Source: Perkinsus chesapeaki
Taxonomy: Eukaryota; Perkinsozoa; Perkinsida; Perkinsidae
Assembly: GCA_013115145.1 (NCBI GenBank)
Contig: JAAPAO010000062.1
Span: 1 to 64,000 of the forward strand
Direction of reading: 5' to 3'
DNA: 64,000 bases
Below, piece by piece: positions 23,750 through 34,881 of the stretch. Numbering within the stretch: position 1 is the stretch's first letter; each line of letters starts with the position of its first letter. Under the pieces are notes generated by a model that saw only the letters and a list, made by a program, of their open reading frames with translations, did not search any database and had not been told where the DNA came from. The translations under genes and the position numbers were made by a program.

Positions 23750-25794
23750 ATGCGTTGTTTCCTTCTCTTATTGCTTGTCCAATTATTGGTAGCTTACGGG
23801 AACCCCAAATGGGGTTTGCTCACCGATCGGCGGATGGCTGACGAGGATAAAGTCTATACTGCAGAGCTCTACGGTGGGTTAGAGGAAGGTGGCTCATGGT
23901 AGTGATGGGAGAGGCTTTGCTGCATTCTATCTACTCTGGAAGGTATGTCGATTTACTTGTCGGGGCTCCTCCTCAACGAATCAGTGCCATTGTTGACACA
24001 GCCAGCGGTATCACAGGAGCTGCCTGTTATCATTGTACTAACTGTGGTAGACATATTGACCCACCATTTAGAGCAGAAAACTCCACCACCCTCGAGTGGG
24101 TAAGACTTTTTAATGAGAGAATTTCTTAGGCCGGTTGCTGCTATCAGATGACCTGTAATGATTGCCTACCACCGGCCCATTGTAGCGGCAGTCAAACGGG
24201 CTCGAGCAGCGAAGAACACAGTATTTGCGTATATAATCAGAACTATCTCGAAGGCTCAGCCGTCTATGGCAAGTACGCAGGTGGGCTCGACCTGAGGGAA
24301 TTCGTTCAACTCAGGATGTTCCGAGATGTCTGTCACCTCGGGGACACACTCGAGGATTCCTTTGCATGTCGGATTGGCTGCCACGACTCGGAGACAAACC
24401 TCTTCCAGACGCAAAAACCGAATGCCATTCTTGGTTTGTCACCCCAAGCGGGCGGGTTCTTGGATGATGCGTTCGATACGACGGCAGCGCGCACATTAGG
24501 CTTGTGCTTGTCTGGTCGAGGCGGTGGTCGAATCGACATAGGAGGCGAAGTTAACGGTAAGAAGCATGCGTTTATCCAGACGGTGCTCATCGGAAACCGC
24601 TGGTGGTATAGAGTTTTGGGAGTCTCATTCTAGATGTAAAATGCCAAATACATCCTCTCTGAGAAGCTTTAAATATCTCTCGATGACCTCTGGCAAGAAA
24701 AGGGGAACGTGGATCACCAAGGATCATGTAGAAATATTTGCCATACTTCCCCGGCCGAGGCCTAACGTTTCTCTTGTGGCTTGCTATAATAGATAAACTG
24801 TAGTGATGAGACAATCCAATTTGGAATTTTGTAAAATTTAGTGGAAACTTTTTGGCTTCTCAGCTCTGATCTTAATGGGCTGAATGGCGTGTAACTAGCT
24901 GTCTTTGAAAGAAAAATATGACTAGCGTTGGGCGGCGGTTGGGTTATATTGAATATAGATTCAGGTGATGGGTCCTCCAGTCTGACCTGGCTGCCGGTGA
25001 GCCTCACTAACAACCAATATAGAATTTCTCCATCTCAAGTGACTTTAGATTTCGGAGGCGATACCAAGGAAGTGCTGGTCTCAAGCTCTCCGGGGGATGC
25101 GGTCATTGATAGCTCCTCTACATACACATATTTCCCGGATGACATCTTTCGCAGCCTCACGAAAACTCTCAGTACAATGTGCGCGAACAACCGATGCCAC
25201 GCCGAGTCTGTGGGTGATGGGTGCTGGAGAGCGAAGTCCATAAGGGGTGGTATGGCACTACCCGATATTGTTCTGCAATTCGAAGACAAAGTTGTACGGT
25301 GGCCCGCTGTAGATGGTTATTTGATGAAGCAGAAAAGTGGCGGTCTCAACTATCACTGCTATGCGTTCCTTAAGGGAGAGAAAGGCTCGGAGATAGTTCT
25401 GGGGGGATCATTCCTGCGCGACCGAGAAGTGTTTCTCGATATAAACCAGAAACAATTGGGCCTGGGGCGGTCGGATAAGAGCACTTGCCCCTCTTATACT
25501 TCTCGACCGTCTCTGCCCCCTTATCAGTTGGTGATGGGGTGGGATTATCAGAATGACGTTGAGCATTGGTCATGGTATGGTATTGGATTTACGATCTTCC
25601 TGGCGTCTTTATCAGTCGGTGTTATATACATCGTATTTAAGACTATCTATCGTACAATGCATCCGATGCCAAAGGGCTGGCAGGAGGTTGACGAGCTGAC
25701 GGCATCCTCGTTGGCGAGTGACAGCGATGGAGTAACTACGGACGGCGAAAGGTCTCCGTCATCTTCGGATTCTTCGTTAGTTGCTGCTGAATGA
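23750..25794 (+). CDS. plasmepsin V/ASP5-like membrane aspartyl protease with altered catalytic loops
   Basis: Exons 23750-23898, 23943-24099, 24130-24556 and 24965-25794 sum to 1563 nt (520 residues) with matching phases. Order: signal peptide (MRCFLLLLLVQLLVAYG); YVDLLVGAPPQRISAIVDTASG; a Cys-rich segment CYHCTNCGRHIDPPF then CCYQMTCNDC; YLEGSAVYGKYAGG flap region; AILGLS; IDIGGEVNG; SLTWLPVSLTNNQYRIS; AVIDSSSTYTYFPDDI; the GSEIVLGGSFL..REVFLD motif; a transmembrane helix (GIGFTIFLASLSVGVIYIVF) and a short acidic cytosolic tail. The Cys pattern after the first Asp and the C-terminal anchor are those of plasmepsin V/ASP5, ER/Golgi proteases that license effector export in apicomplexans. Both Asp residues are present but the motifs are DTA and DSS instead of DTG and DSG, so activity is uncertain. 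The 408-nt third intron is unusually long for this locus. Confidence 0.8.
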
Positions 25795-25917
25795 TTTAGA
25801 ATATCCTTCACACTTTTGTAAAGCTTTCCGCCACATTATACTGTTTTAGCACTAAGATGCTGCTACTTTGTGGTCTCACTGAGGTAATGCGTAGTTGAGT
25901 TAGTAAAGAAACCAAAT

Positions 25918-26254
25918 ATTTAAAGCAAATTCACCATAACTGTTGAAGATAATACATGACATCAATTCACAGACGGAAGAACGTGGTTGACAATTAAAAC
26001 GCTCAGCAATACCCACACCCAATAACTCTTAAAAGAGTAAATGGATCATCGAAGTCGAATACGTTATTGTATTGACTAAACCTCCATTAGGGTGGAAAGG
26101 TATACAACTCCTCATCACGGTTTAGGGTTTTGTCAAGAGTACTCTTGTGAACGAAAGCAAATCACTACATAAGTGATCCTGTTCGAGTACAGTCGACATA
26201 AGTTAATAGCACGGAGACGCGTTATTGGGGTGAGAGTTGAGGGAAGTGTGGTAT
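25918..26254 (-). repeat. dispersed repeat, copy C (inverted)
   Basis: The reverse complement matches copy B at 19815-20144 over its whole length and copy A over the core, with minor substitutions. It lies just downstream of the plasmepsin V-like gene. Confidence 0.8.
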
Positions 26255-27680
26255 GACTAGGACACATAACTCCTGTACCTAAACGCTCTTTGCGGTTGGA
26301 AACTGAATCGGCATGAAGTACAGTAAAGATAATGTTCCCATTATTTCTTCTCGAATTTTGTGTACTGTATACAAAGCGAACATTCTGCGAGGCGTAGGGC
26401 ACATCGCGCACTCTGCGTGTTAAGTATCAATCGACTGTTTCTGGCCACTATGCCGCATCTGGATGCTCGCAGGGTCCTTCGTAGCTGTTCTATACAATTG
26501 CAACCGTATACCGTCTAGAGTCGCCCATTATGCTTTCATCCGTATTATTCGCATGCCGCAGATGCGAAAGTCTTACTGCATCAGCAGCTGGTCCGAACCG
26601 TCGAGACTCGTTAAGGAGTGAAAGCCCAGAGGATTGGAGAATGCAAACGGCATAGTTGCGCCAGCAGGCTGTACACTATCGGCCCAGAACCGCAGAAGAA
26701 CGTCAGTTTTGTAACGTGGTTTGCTCGTTATTGAGAACCGTTTTGGAGCAAATGGCTGTCGGATTTTTGGTGTAATGACTCACCTCAATATCACTGTCCC
26801 TATAGGTTTATTACAACTTATAATTTGTAGCGACTTGCCGCTTGTACTCGACCCTTTCGAGGCAGCATACACAACTCAAGCATCAGGAGTGCATGTCTTC
26901 GAAATTGTCTTTCTAGTGTCCTGCCAACTCCGCATGAACAAGGCGGCACCGATCGATAGCGGCAACTGCCCCTAGCTGAGTTTTGTGCACTTGGTACTCC
27001 AGAGACACTCTAGCGGGGAGCTCCTGCTATATTATAGGCACCTTGACTCGAATCTGGATTGGTTGCTTCACTGCTAATCAACTGAACAGGCGGAAGTTAC
27101 TCATCCACCCCAGTGAGAAGAATAAGTATCCATGATTGGCCAACTAGCCGCTCGAATCAACTTGAATGTTCTTCAGCCCTCGTCCTGGACCGAGCTAATG
27201 AGCTGATATCGCCTCGAAGCTTTCAGCTGCTTGAACTCTGTATTAACCACGCTCCGGTATAGTAGGACGAGATAAGATACGGGTGGACAGTGCGAAAGGA
27301 TGAATTCAAGCCAGCATGTTCTGAGAGCTTCCTAGCATAGCGCTAGTAGCGTCGGTGTTGCAAGGTGCTTAGATGATTGCAATAAGATTACGAGAATCGA
27401 GACCATGGTTTTCAACATTGTCCGGAGTATGCAGAAACCACCATTTAGTTAGGTTTCCTAGTCGCCCTCATTTTATCGGTCCGAGCGAATTAAAATATTC
27501 ATAAGTGATGGACTCTATAGTCTCCGGCCCGTATTGGGAGCCTAGTGCACAAACAATCTCGTTATGTCGCCGTTCTACCAGTTTTTCGTTCATTTGTATG
27601 TTTAAATTGGCGCGTACTCGGGTCGAGTCGAGTCAAATGGCCAGTCACGTTGATTATCGAGTACTAGTAGTACTGGCTAA
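26255..27680. other. intergenic, nothing recognised
   Basis: No coding exon with a domain or convincing splice pattern on either strand. Confidence 0.4.
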
Positions 27681-27751
27681 TCACATGGCTAATCACGTTG
27701 GTTGTCGAGTAGTATTGTACTACTCGACAACCAACGTGATTAGCCATGTGA
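27681..27751. repeat. perfect 34-bp hairpin with 3-nt loop
   Basis: Two 34-bp arms (27681-27714 and 27718-27751) are exact reverse complements around TTG. The arms contain the words GGCTAATCAC and GGTTGTCGAGTAGTA; GGCTAATCACATGGCTAATCAC just upstream shows a partial direct repeat as well. A transcript of either strand would fold into a near-perfect stem. It could be a tiny foldback element or a small-RNA precursor. Confidence 0.9.
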
Positions 27752-28079
27752 CTTGAGAGCTTTTGAAGAGGAGGTTCATTCTGCCCAGAACGGGGAGATA
27801 ATCTGGATGCAATCACTGCCCAGAAAATACGTTGGTGATGGCCGGCTTTGGACCTAATCCATTGGCGCTAATTTTCGAGACGGCAAAGGAGTTCAATGCG
27901 CTACTCATATCACCATATCCCCTTCATTAAACAGGACAACTCTAAGACAGCGAGAAACTACGAGCGGCTTGGACATTCTCAATAAGCCACTGATCAGACC
28001 ATTGCGAGCAGGGTGAGAACCTACGTACCACTGATGCTACTCGGTCGCTTAACACACCTCCACTAGAGCTTGGATATAT

Positions 28080-28440
28080 CTATTGAGAACCGTCTCCCTC
28101 GAATGCCGAGCAGAACACGGAAGCTGCTTCTTCTTCCTTTGTGGTCTCATTAGTATGAATATTTGATTCCACATATGGTATTACAGCAACAACCACTTGA
28201 TTATCTCATTGAGTTTAGAAAAGTCACAATATCCCACTGGTCATCAGCATAAGCGGGATCACCTGTATTCTGCAAAGAATGACGTAGCACTTCCATCATA
28301 TCAGCTCTCACTTCCTCGTGCTCGGGTATATCCCACCTTATTTGTAAATCACCATCGTCCGTAGGAGTATAATGTCCCCTAACAATGAGAGGCTGGCCGC
28401 CTGCGAACCTCTGCCAAAGTTCGAGCTCTTCTAATTATCA
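28080..28440 (-). pseudogene. truncated copy of the secreted-protein gene at 28844-29371
   Basis: The reverse strand reads VRGHYTPTDDGDLQIRWDIP, RADMMEVLRHSL, TGDPAYADDQWDI and, near the end, NETTKEEEAASVFCSAFEG before TAG, closely matching the intact neighbour in order. The N-terminal half, including any signal peptide, is absent and is replaced by tandem-repeat DNA at 28455-28620; a frame break separates the two matching parts near 28225. It is therefore a relic of a tandem duplication. Confidence 0.7.
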
Positions 28441-28454
28441 AAACCGTCATAGAG

Positions 28455-28620
28455 GTTCACTGTAAGGAAAAAGTAAGAGCTTCACTGTAGGGAGAGCGGG
28501 AGGGCTAAGCTCTCAGAGCTTCACCGTCGAGCAAGAGTAAGAGCTTTACTGTCGGAAAAGAGTAAGAACTTCATCGTCAGGAAAGGCGGAGAGCTAAGCT
28601 CTCAGAGCTTCACTGTCGGC
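28455..28620. repeat. imperfect tandem repeat
   Basis: A unit close to AGAGCTTCACTGTCGG-AAGAGTAAG recurs about five times with variation; AGCTAAGCTCTCAGAGCTTC occurs twice. It sits exactly where the truncated gene copy loses similarity. Confidence 0.7.
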
Positions 28621-28843
28621 AAGAAAAGAGGGAACAAGATAGTTTATGCTCGAGAGAATGTGGAATTTTGATGCTCAGCCTGAGCTGTCATTTCATTCAA
28701 GGGGGATCTTCGAGAACACGAGGGGCTTTCATACTCCCACTATATCACCATCTAACAACACAACTCAAATAACCTCTCATGAAATATGAGCCCGTAAGCA
28801 CATCGACGACTGAGGTAATGAAAAGCTGTAGAAACAAATTGTT

Positions 28844-29371
28844 CTACGAGAATGGATTACGGAATGCCCAGCAGAAACGAGCAGCTGCTTCTTCTTGCAT
28901 CACGACCTCATCAGTACGAACATGTGTTTCCGGATTTGGTAGTATAGCAATATTCACTTGATTCGTATCTCCAACATAGTACATTGATTGAAGAAATGTA
29001 CTGGGATCCCACAGCTCTGGAGCATAAGCGGGGTCCCGTGTAGCCACTAGCTCACTTCTTAGAAGCGAGAGCATATCAGCCCTTGCTTGGTCGTAACCCG
29101 GTATATCCCACCTTATTTGTAGATTACCATTGGAGGTAGGCGTATAATGCCCTCTTGCAGTCCAGGCCCCGTCGCCACCAAACCTTGGCACTACCACGAG
29201 CTCAAAGATATCCTCGTCGTTATGATTGATGAAAAGTACTCTAATGTTGAATCCTGCCATGGCATGGAGGCCGAAATGTGTTAAAGTGCTTTCGTAGACA
29301 CGACCACTGAGATGTCCGTTTCCTAGGGTAGAAACCATTGCCATAAGGGTAAGAGCAGTAGTAGCGTACAT
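28844..29371 (-). CDS. lineage-specific secreted protein
   Basis: The start at 29371 gives 175 residues beginning MYATTALTLMAMVSTLGNG, a signal peptide. The open frame continues 63 codons upstream, but those lack a leader. The mature part has a beta-rich look (GFNIRVLFINHNDEDIFELV, RGHYTPTSNGNLQIRWDIP) and a C-terminal acidic helix (EVVMQEEAAARFCWAF). No known domain was recognised. A truncated paralogue lies 0.4 kb downstream in the same orientation, so this is part of a tandem family of secreted proteins, likely fast-evolving. Confidence 0.65.
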   Translation of the reverse strand: MYATTALTLMAMVSTLGNGHLSGRVYESTLTHFGLHAMAGFNIRVLFINHNDEDIFELVVVPRFGGDGAWTARGHYTPTSNGNLQIRWDIPGYDQARADMLSLLRSELVATRDPAYAPELWDPSTFLQSMYYVGDTNQVNIAILPNPETHVRTDEVVMQEEAAARFCWAFRNPFS

Positions 29372-30861
29372 CCTTGATGTTGATAATACTGGTTTCCAAA
29401 CTACACAAGTTAACCACTGGTATGAGAATTCGCTATCTTGCACGTTTCTGCAATGAGGAATGCCACAGCTAAGGTACGCTTCCATTTGGCTCGAATCGGG
29501 AATCCCGTCGGGATTTTCGGGTTTCATATTCTTCAGACTAATTTCTTCTGACAACCTCATCTCAATGAGACGTCGAATCTCTTTGCTTTCCTATCCTGTA
29601 TGTGTCCTTGTGCATCGGAAAGCATCGGAGTACCGAAGTTAGGAAAAGTATAGCTATCAGCAAAAAAGGTGGAGCATCCACGTCGCGAGGAAACCTACAG
29701 GGTAGGAAAGTAAAGAAATTCGGCGTCGCACTCTCAGTTTAGAGCGCGGGGTGCGAACCAGCCAACCCCCTCTGGCTGCATTGAACATGACTCGTTGCAC
29801 ATATGAGTCGCTGAAAGACGTTACAATTGATAAACTTGTGGTCCGCGACCCGAAGGCCGCTCTTGTCAGATTGTTAGTGCTGGTGACGTAGATATCGATA
29901 ACCCTGGCGCGTTGCGAGTGGCCTTCATGTGGCCATACGTATCCTGTCCACATGAAATGCAACAGTAATAGCGCACATGTATGTACACTTGAAGGAGTGG
30001 CGGGTATATATCATCGGCTGGATAGCAAGTCTTGGTTATAACTATTTTCCATTTATTCTCATGCATCAGATTTAAGTCAAATGCCAGGTACAGGAGTGAC
30101 ATGGTTCGGCGGAGCGGCTCAGATGCTCCGGCAGAAATAGAAAAGTGCCGTTCTCGACACTCATTTCTGAGAAAAAGTCTTCCGCACAATCTTGGTTTTC
30201 TCTTCGAGACTCTGCAGAGGTCATGGCTTTGTTTACGGCGGAACAGATTGTTGCTTAGGCGCCAAGCTGTTGGTGTGTTAGGCTACAACTAATGGGGCTT
30301 CCGTAATGTAGTACGTATATGCGCGCAACTCTGTACGTGAGCAGGCTGATGAGCTACCTCCTGTTTATCATGGGCCTCGCTCATCCATGCGGGAAAGCGG
30401 GATTGGGAGGGGAGACGGGCCCGTATTATTCTTCACAGTTACATGTGTGAGTGAGGGTTGATGCCAACGCTGGCATAGTTCGGCTTAGAAGATTTACTTC
30501 ACCAAGGATTACTCAATATGCTTTCAATTGCCATCAACGTATGTCGTGATATTGTGGTAGCGTGGATATTCTCTACGCTCAGGCATATGTCAGTGCTAAG
30601 AACCGGGAAGGTATTCTTAGTATTGTAAGTAGTTGCGCTGTGCGCCATAGCTATCCAGTTTACACAGTCGCACTCATACACACTAAGGCTCTTTCTTACG
30701 CCTCTCCGTCAGCTTTGTGTTGGAGTATATCTCTGGCACTTAACAAGTATTAATTAGTAACTACGGAAACTGAACACGTGACGGCTACGCTTCTGTCGAA
30801 TTCATTATAGGCAATTTGATAACAGAAAATATTAATGTAACATGGTCACTCAGAGAAGTGG
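29372..30861. other. intergenic with a short inverted duplication
   Basis: CGAATCTCTTTGCTTTCCTA near 29574 recurs with changes in reverse complement near 29695-29730 (TAGGAAAGTAAAGAAATTCG), giving an imperfect foldback of about 35-bp arms. No gene recognised up to the transporter end at 30862. Confidence 0.4.
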
Positions 30862-33300
30862 TTACTCAGCCTCGACGTCATCGGCAATCTCGTTCTGGGG
30901 CAACCGATGAGATTGTAAAGGAGCACCTGACAGCGGAAATCTGCGGGGACCTCTCGCCGATGGATGCTCACTAGTGGTAGAAATCTCGCAAGATTTCCAC
31001 AGCATAATGATAATTCCACCAGCGACGCTGCAGCAACCTCCGAGCAGAAAACTCGCACTGTCAGATCCAAAAGCGGCGTTGAGGGGACCACCCACTAGAG
31101 ATAGCAGTAACTGCGGGATGCATACCGCAACATTGAGCACCTGAAGGGGCGGATTGTGCAACAAAATTTGCGCTTGCAACTTCATGACCAACAAACAGGC
31201 GCGCATTATGAGACTTACGCCCATCATTGCGCCTCCACCTTCATCCACCCCACCTGGGTGTTCTTCAACTTGCTCCACGCCGTTGGAGGGCTCAGCCGAG
31301 GCTACATGCGAAATGGATGCCACCAATGCGTACGGTACCGAACAAGTGACCGCATACCTGACGGCGATGATAATGATGCTAAGCACAGATCGATAAGACC
31401 CAAATAGTGCCTTTACATCGGTCCAATGGCGGCCAGCCACACCTGAGTTCCGATAGTGCTCACATCCAAGTGTTTAAGAAGTGGGGCAAGACTGAGCACT
31501 CCCCCCAGAGTAAGACAAGATACTCCCCATAGAGGATAGGAGTACTTCCCATCACGCTTTAAAACGAATGCGAGGATCTGACAAACCACCGATGGAACTG
31601 CAGGCAAGCAGCATCAGCAGCAGCAGCAGCCTACCACACCAGCAACTCCAGATAGTATCGCAGCACCAAGCATGCCACCAGCGGCAACGTGCATCGCCTC
31701 CTCGTATCTGAGAGATGGTCGCCAAGAGAATCCAGCGGCTCTGGCTGAGGATCACTTCGGCCCACTGTCTCCACCATGAAGGAGCTCGACTGCTGCGAAA
31801 TGAGATTGATAAATCTGTGAGGCAAACCATCCCATCCAAGAAAGTAGAGTTGCCACCTGAAACGGCTACTGTTATCGAGCGGTTCTGGGGAATGACCCTC
31901 ACGTAAATGAGTGTGTAGTCGGAAGGCAGAGCTCTGAAGTCCACGCAACACATCTTCAAAGGATTTGATAAGACACTTCGGACTGTCATACGATACCTTG
32001 CCAAGTGTTGAGCTTCTCGGCCAACTATGCCTAAATGACCGGAAGTTGATGACAGTGTTGGTATGGGACATACATGCAATAGAGACAGTAAGTACAACCA
32101 CGAGTATGTTGACGCTGAAGGCCGAGCGAAGATCGTAACATCCTGGCACGTATTCAGGAGGGCCTGAAGAGAGCAGCTAACGAGAAGGTGTAGAACAAGC
32201 GTACATTGCTCTTTCAGATGTGTCAAAGCACACTGCTTGGGACAGGCTACTGAGAGATCAACTCCCATCACAGCCAGCAGTGGCGCGGCGAAGCTCCAAG
32301 AGCCTTCAGTGGCCCAGCCAACTGAGGCCCAAGATAGGCGACAACAGAAATACCTGCGCTGGCTACGAGTAGGAGCGCTGGATCTGCGGGGTACCCTGAT
32401 ATCATGCCTAGAGCCCACCAGCATTGCTGGCTGCTGTACGCTAATGAGAGTTGCGAGTCGGGTACCATGTCCGATATCAATGCTCGGAATACCACCGCGA
32501 GAACCTACAAGCCATTCTGGGGTCGTCGACGGCTGCTGCTCTGCAGGGATGTATCGCGATGGATGGGCGGCGGTGCCCATTGGTAGAGTGGATAGTCAGA
32601 CCCGTTTCGAGGAAAGAAATAATGCAATAGTGTCTGCCTATACTGGCCTATGGTGTCGATAGAAAGCCCACCATGGGGGGCACTAGGTTCATTATAGATT
32701 GAGTGTGATGGAGGGCCAAGGCTTATTACTTACCGTAGGGAGTAATAAGCCTCGCTCTTCTCCCATCACACAGTGTAATCATCAATACTTACGTTATTAG
32801 AGGCATCAAAGAGCCAGAACGATATGATAAATATAACAGTAGCATAACGATGATCAGTGTCTCGATCACCGAGCAATACACCAAGGTCCAATGACCATGC
32901 TATTAGAAACAAAGATACCAACAATATCAATGTACCACCCAACGCGTATCTACATACACCATACAGCTGAACGAGAATGAACAGTGTAATACGGTCGTCG
33001 ACGTCCCCATTTGTGTTCGCATTGGTCACTGAGTCTACCCACCAGGGGCTGCACCAGCATGCCTGTGATAGGGCCACACAGCCAGAGGTAAGACGACATG
33101 CTCTCAGATATACCTATATGCGAGGAGGACCGCTGCGGGTGGCTGGACGAAGGGTATGCTACCGAGCTTCATGCCAAAGGGAGTTAATAATGCGAATTGG
33201 AGAGCGAAACCGAATGACACTCCGAAGGGGCCGACAGTGAGGAGGAGGATCCACCTGACACATCCAGAGGGAGGAGTGGTGTAATATCCCCACAGAGTTA
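30862..33300 (-). CDS. sucrose-transporter-like sugar/cation symporter (GPH/SLC45-SUT, MFS)
   Basis: Reverse-strand exons match plant SUT/SLC45 carriers in order: ALQFALLTPFGMKLG, LWLCGPITGMLVQPLVGRLS followed by GRRRPYY (33160-32940); a helix ending IIFISFWLFDASNN-like (near 32800); FRALISDMVPDSQLSLAYSS (near 32490); NILVVVLTVSIACMSHT (near 32110); VATLLSWMGWFASQIYQSHF (near 31850); EEAMHVAAGGMLGAAILSGV; a Lys-rich linker and VPYALVASISHVASAE; GVLNVAVCIPQLLLSLVGG (near 31110); stop at 30862. Introns of about 48-60 nt join these in phase; one long intron (about 32550-32796) holds a hairpin. SUT carriers import disaccharides with protons across the plasma membrane. No ATG was found in frame at the 5' end, so the start lies upstream of about 33290 or on another exon. 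Confidence 0.8.
32703..32771. repeat. hairpin inside a transporter intron
   Basis: Outer arms GTGTGATGG/CCATCACAC (9 bp) and inner arms AGGCTTATTACT/AGTAATAAGCCT (12 bp) enclose a 10-nt loop. It lies in the long intron of the sugar-transporter gene and accounts for part of its extra length. Confidence 0.75.
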
Positions 33301-33599
33301 CAAGAACCCCAGAGGAGAGTTCAGCTATCGGAGCTTTATTTAACCACCTTAATCACGTGTAAGTGATAAATTGAACTAATCTCTATTAAAGTGCATCTCC
33401 AAGTGAGCCACAGTACTGCGTTGGAGATAAGACCCACACAGAGTTAGTCGAACTCACCAAAGTGGTCGAGTCGATATATTATCTTCATCAGTCATCTCTC
33501 TATATCGTACCGATGGGCAAAAGCTCATAAGCTACTACCCCGCCCACTATCACCAACAAACACAATCCTCACATGGCTTAAAATGAAACAGTTGATATA

Positions 33600-34881
33600 T
33601 TAACACATTATAGTCTCATCACAATACCAGCAACACTGCCTGCCAGCCGCATCCACTCTACTAGCTGGGATCACCTCCCGCTGACCGTTCCCTTCTTTAG
33701 AAACACATCGCTCATTCCCACACTTCACACCGCCGCCAAACGTGACGTCTGTCCATGGCTTCCGGCCCGCAGCTCCGAGACCGCGCAGCAAAACTATGCG
33801 CAAAAAATAACCGTTTCGGCTTTGCTCGTCCCACCCATTCAGGGAAGTCTCGTCGATTTCGTACGGGATCGTCGGGAACCTCGAATCCCGTGGGAGAGGA
33901 TGGAAAAACTTACAATCCTTCGGAACTTTATCGACCATAGTGGCAGGATCAAACGTGACCGCGCGCCTCAAAACTGCCGATCTTTGCTGCTGGTCTTCGT
34001 CCATTCTTTCCAACTGTATTCGAGTGAAGTACCAAATGTTCGCTACGTCACTCTGCGATAGATACTCCTCAAGGGACGCGAATTGCCGTACATCATATCC
34101 CAGAGATATCATCCTGTCCGTATAAGCTTGAGGCATTCCTATTTCATCTGGAGCGACCAGATCGACTTTAACATTATCGAAGACACGCAAACCGTTGACT
34201 TTTGAATGGACCGTTCGGCCGTTCTTGAGATCACCGATAAGGGCGACGTGAATCTTATGGAAGTCGGATGGCTCCACCCCTATCCGCTGGAACTCGAGGT
34301 CCTCCTCGCGGCTCTGCAGCCTTTTGATGTGCTCCACGAAAGTGAACTGATCGAGTAGCTCCTGTGTCGGGTGCTCGTGCGATCCATCGCCAGCATTTAT
34401 GAAAATAGGAGTTTTGATGCCGTGCAGTTCAGCATATTTCACCATAGCGTACTCAAGCCAGCGGCAAACGCCCTCCAGCTTGGAACGAATCACAAAGGTC
34501 GTTCTCCCCACTGGCGAGTAACCGACGAGCATCTTAATGGTGTCGGTGATGGTCTCTGATTTTTGGAAACTACTTGTTTGGCAGTCGAAGACGTTAACTT
34601 TGACATCGTGGAACTTGGCGGCATTCAGAAAGGATTCTCTCGTTCTGGTGGAGTTCTCCATAAAGATGAGATACACGCAGGATTGAGGGTCGTCAACCTG
34701 ATCGATTTGCGCACTATGAAAGATACGCCAATAAGCATCTTAGGCGCCCTACCCGAGCTCCAGTTCTCAGAACATCAACCGGATCGGAAAAGACTTCCTT
34801 CAGCCTTATCGCATCAGCCAGGATGCGACGCCTTTCCTCTACAGAGACGTCATCGATCACACAGAGGCTTCGAGGGTCCAT
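33600..34881 (-). CDS. pyrB: aspartate carbamoyltransferase
   Basis: Two exons, 34881-34753 and 34697-33600, separated by a 55-nt intron, give 408 residues. It begins MDPRSLCVIDDVSVEERRRI, and the carbamoyl-phosphate motif FMENSTRTRESF, the HPTQELLDQFT motif, GDLKNGRTVHS and HPLPR are all present, with the aspartate-domain stretch DVANIWYFTRIQLERM between the last two. The enzyme makes carbamoyl-aspartate, the second step of de novo pyrimidine synthesis, in the cytosol. It is a free-standing ATCase, as in apicomplexans, not fused into CAD. The chain runs about 60 residues past the usual end (...YFLRIVLLRGLG) with a Cys-rich tail ending CDETIMC, which is unusual. Confidence 0.92.

Noticed and set aside
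31552-32580. 342-codon open frame on the reverse strand
   Set aside because: It crosses several sugar-transporter exons and introns in the wrong frame; the correct frames show clear SUT motifs and proper introns.
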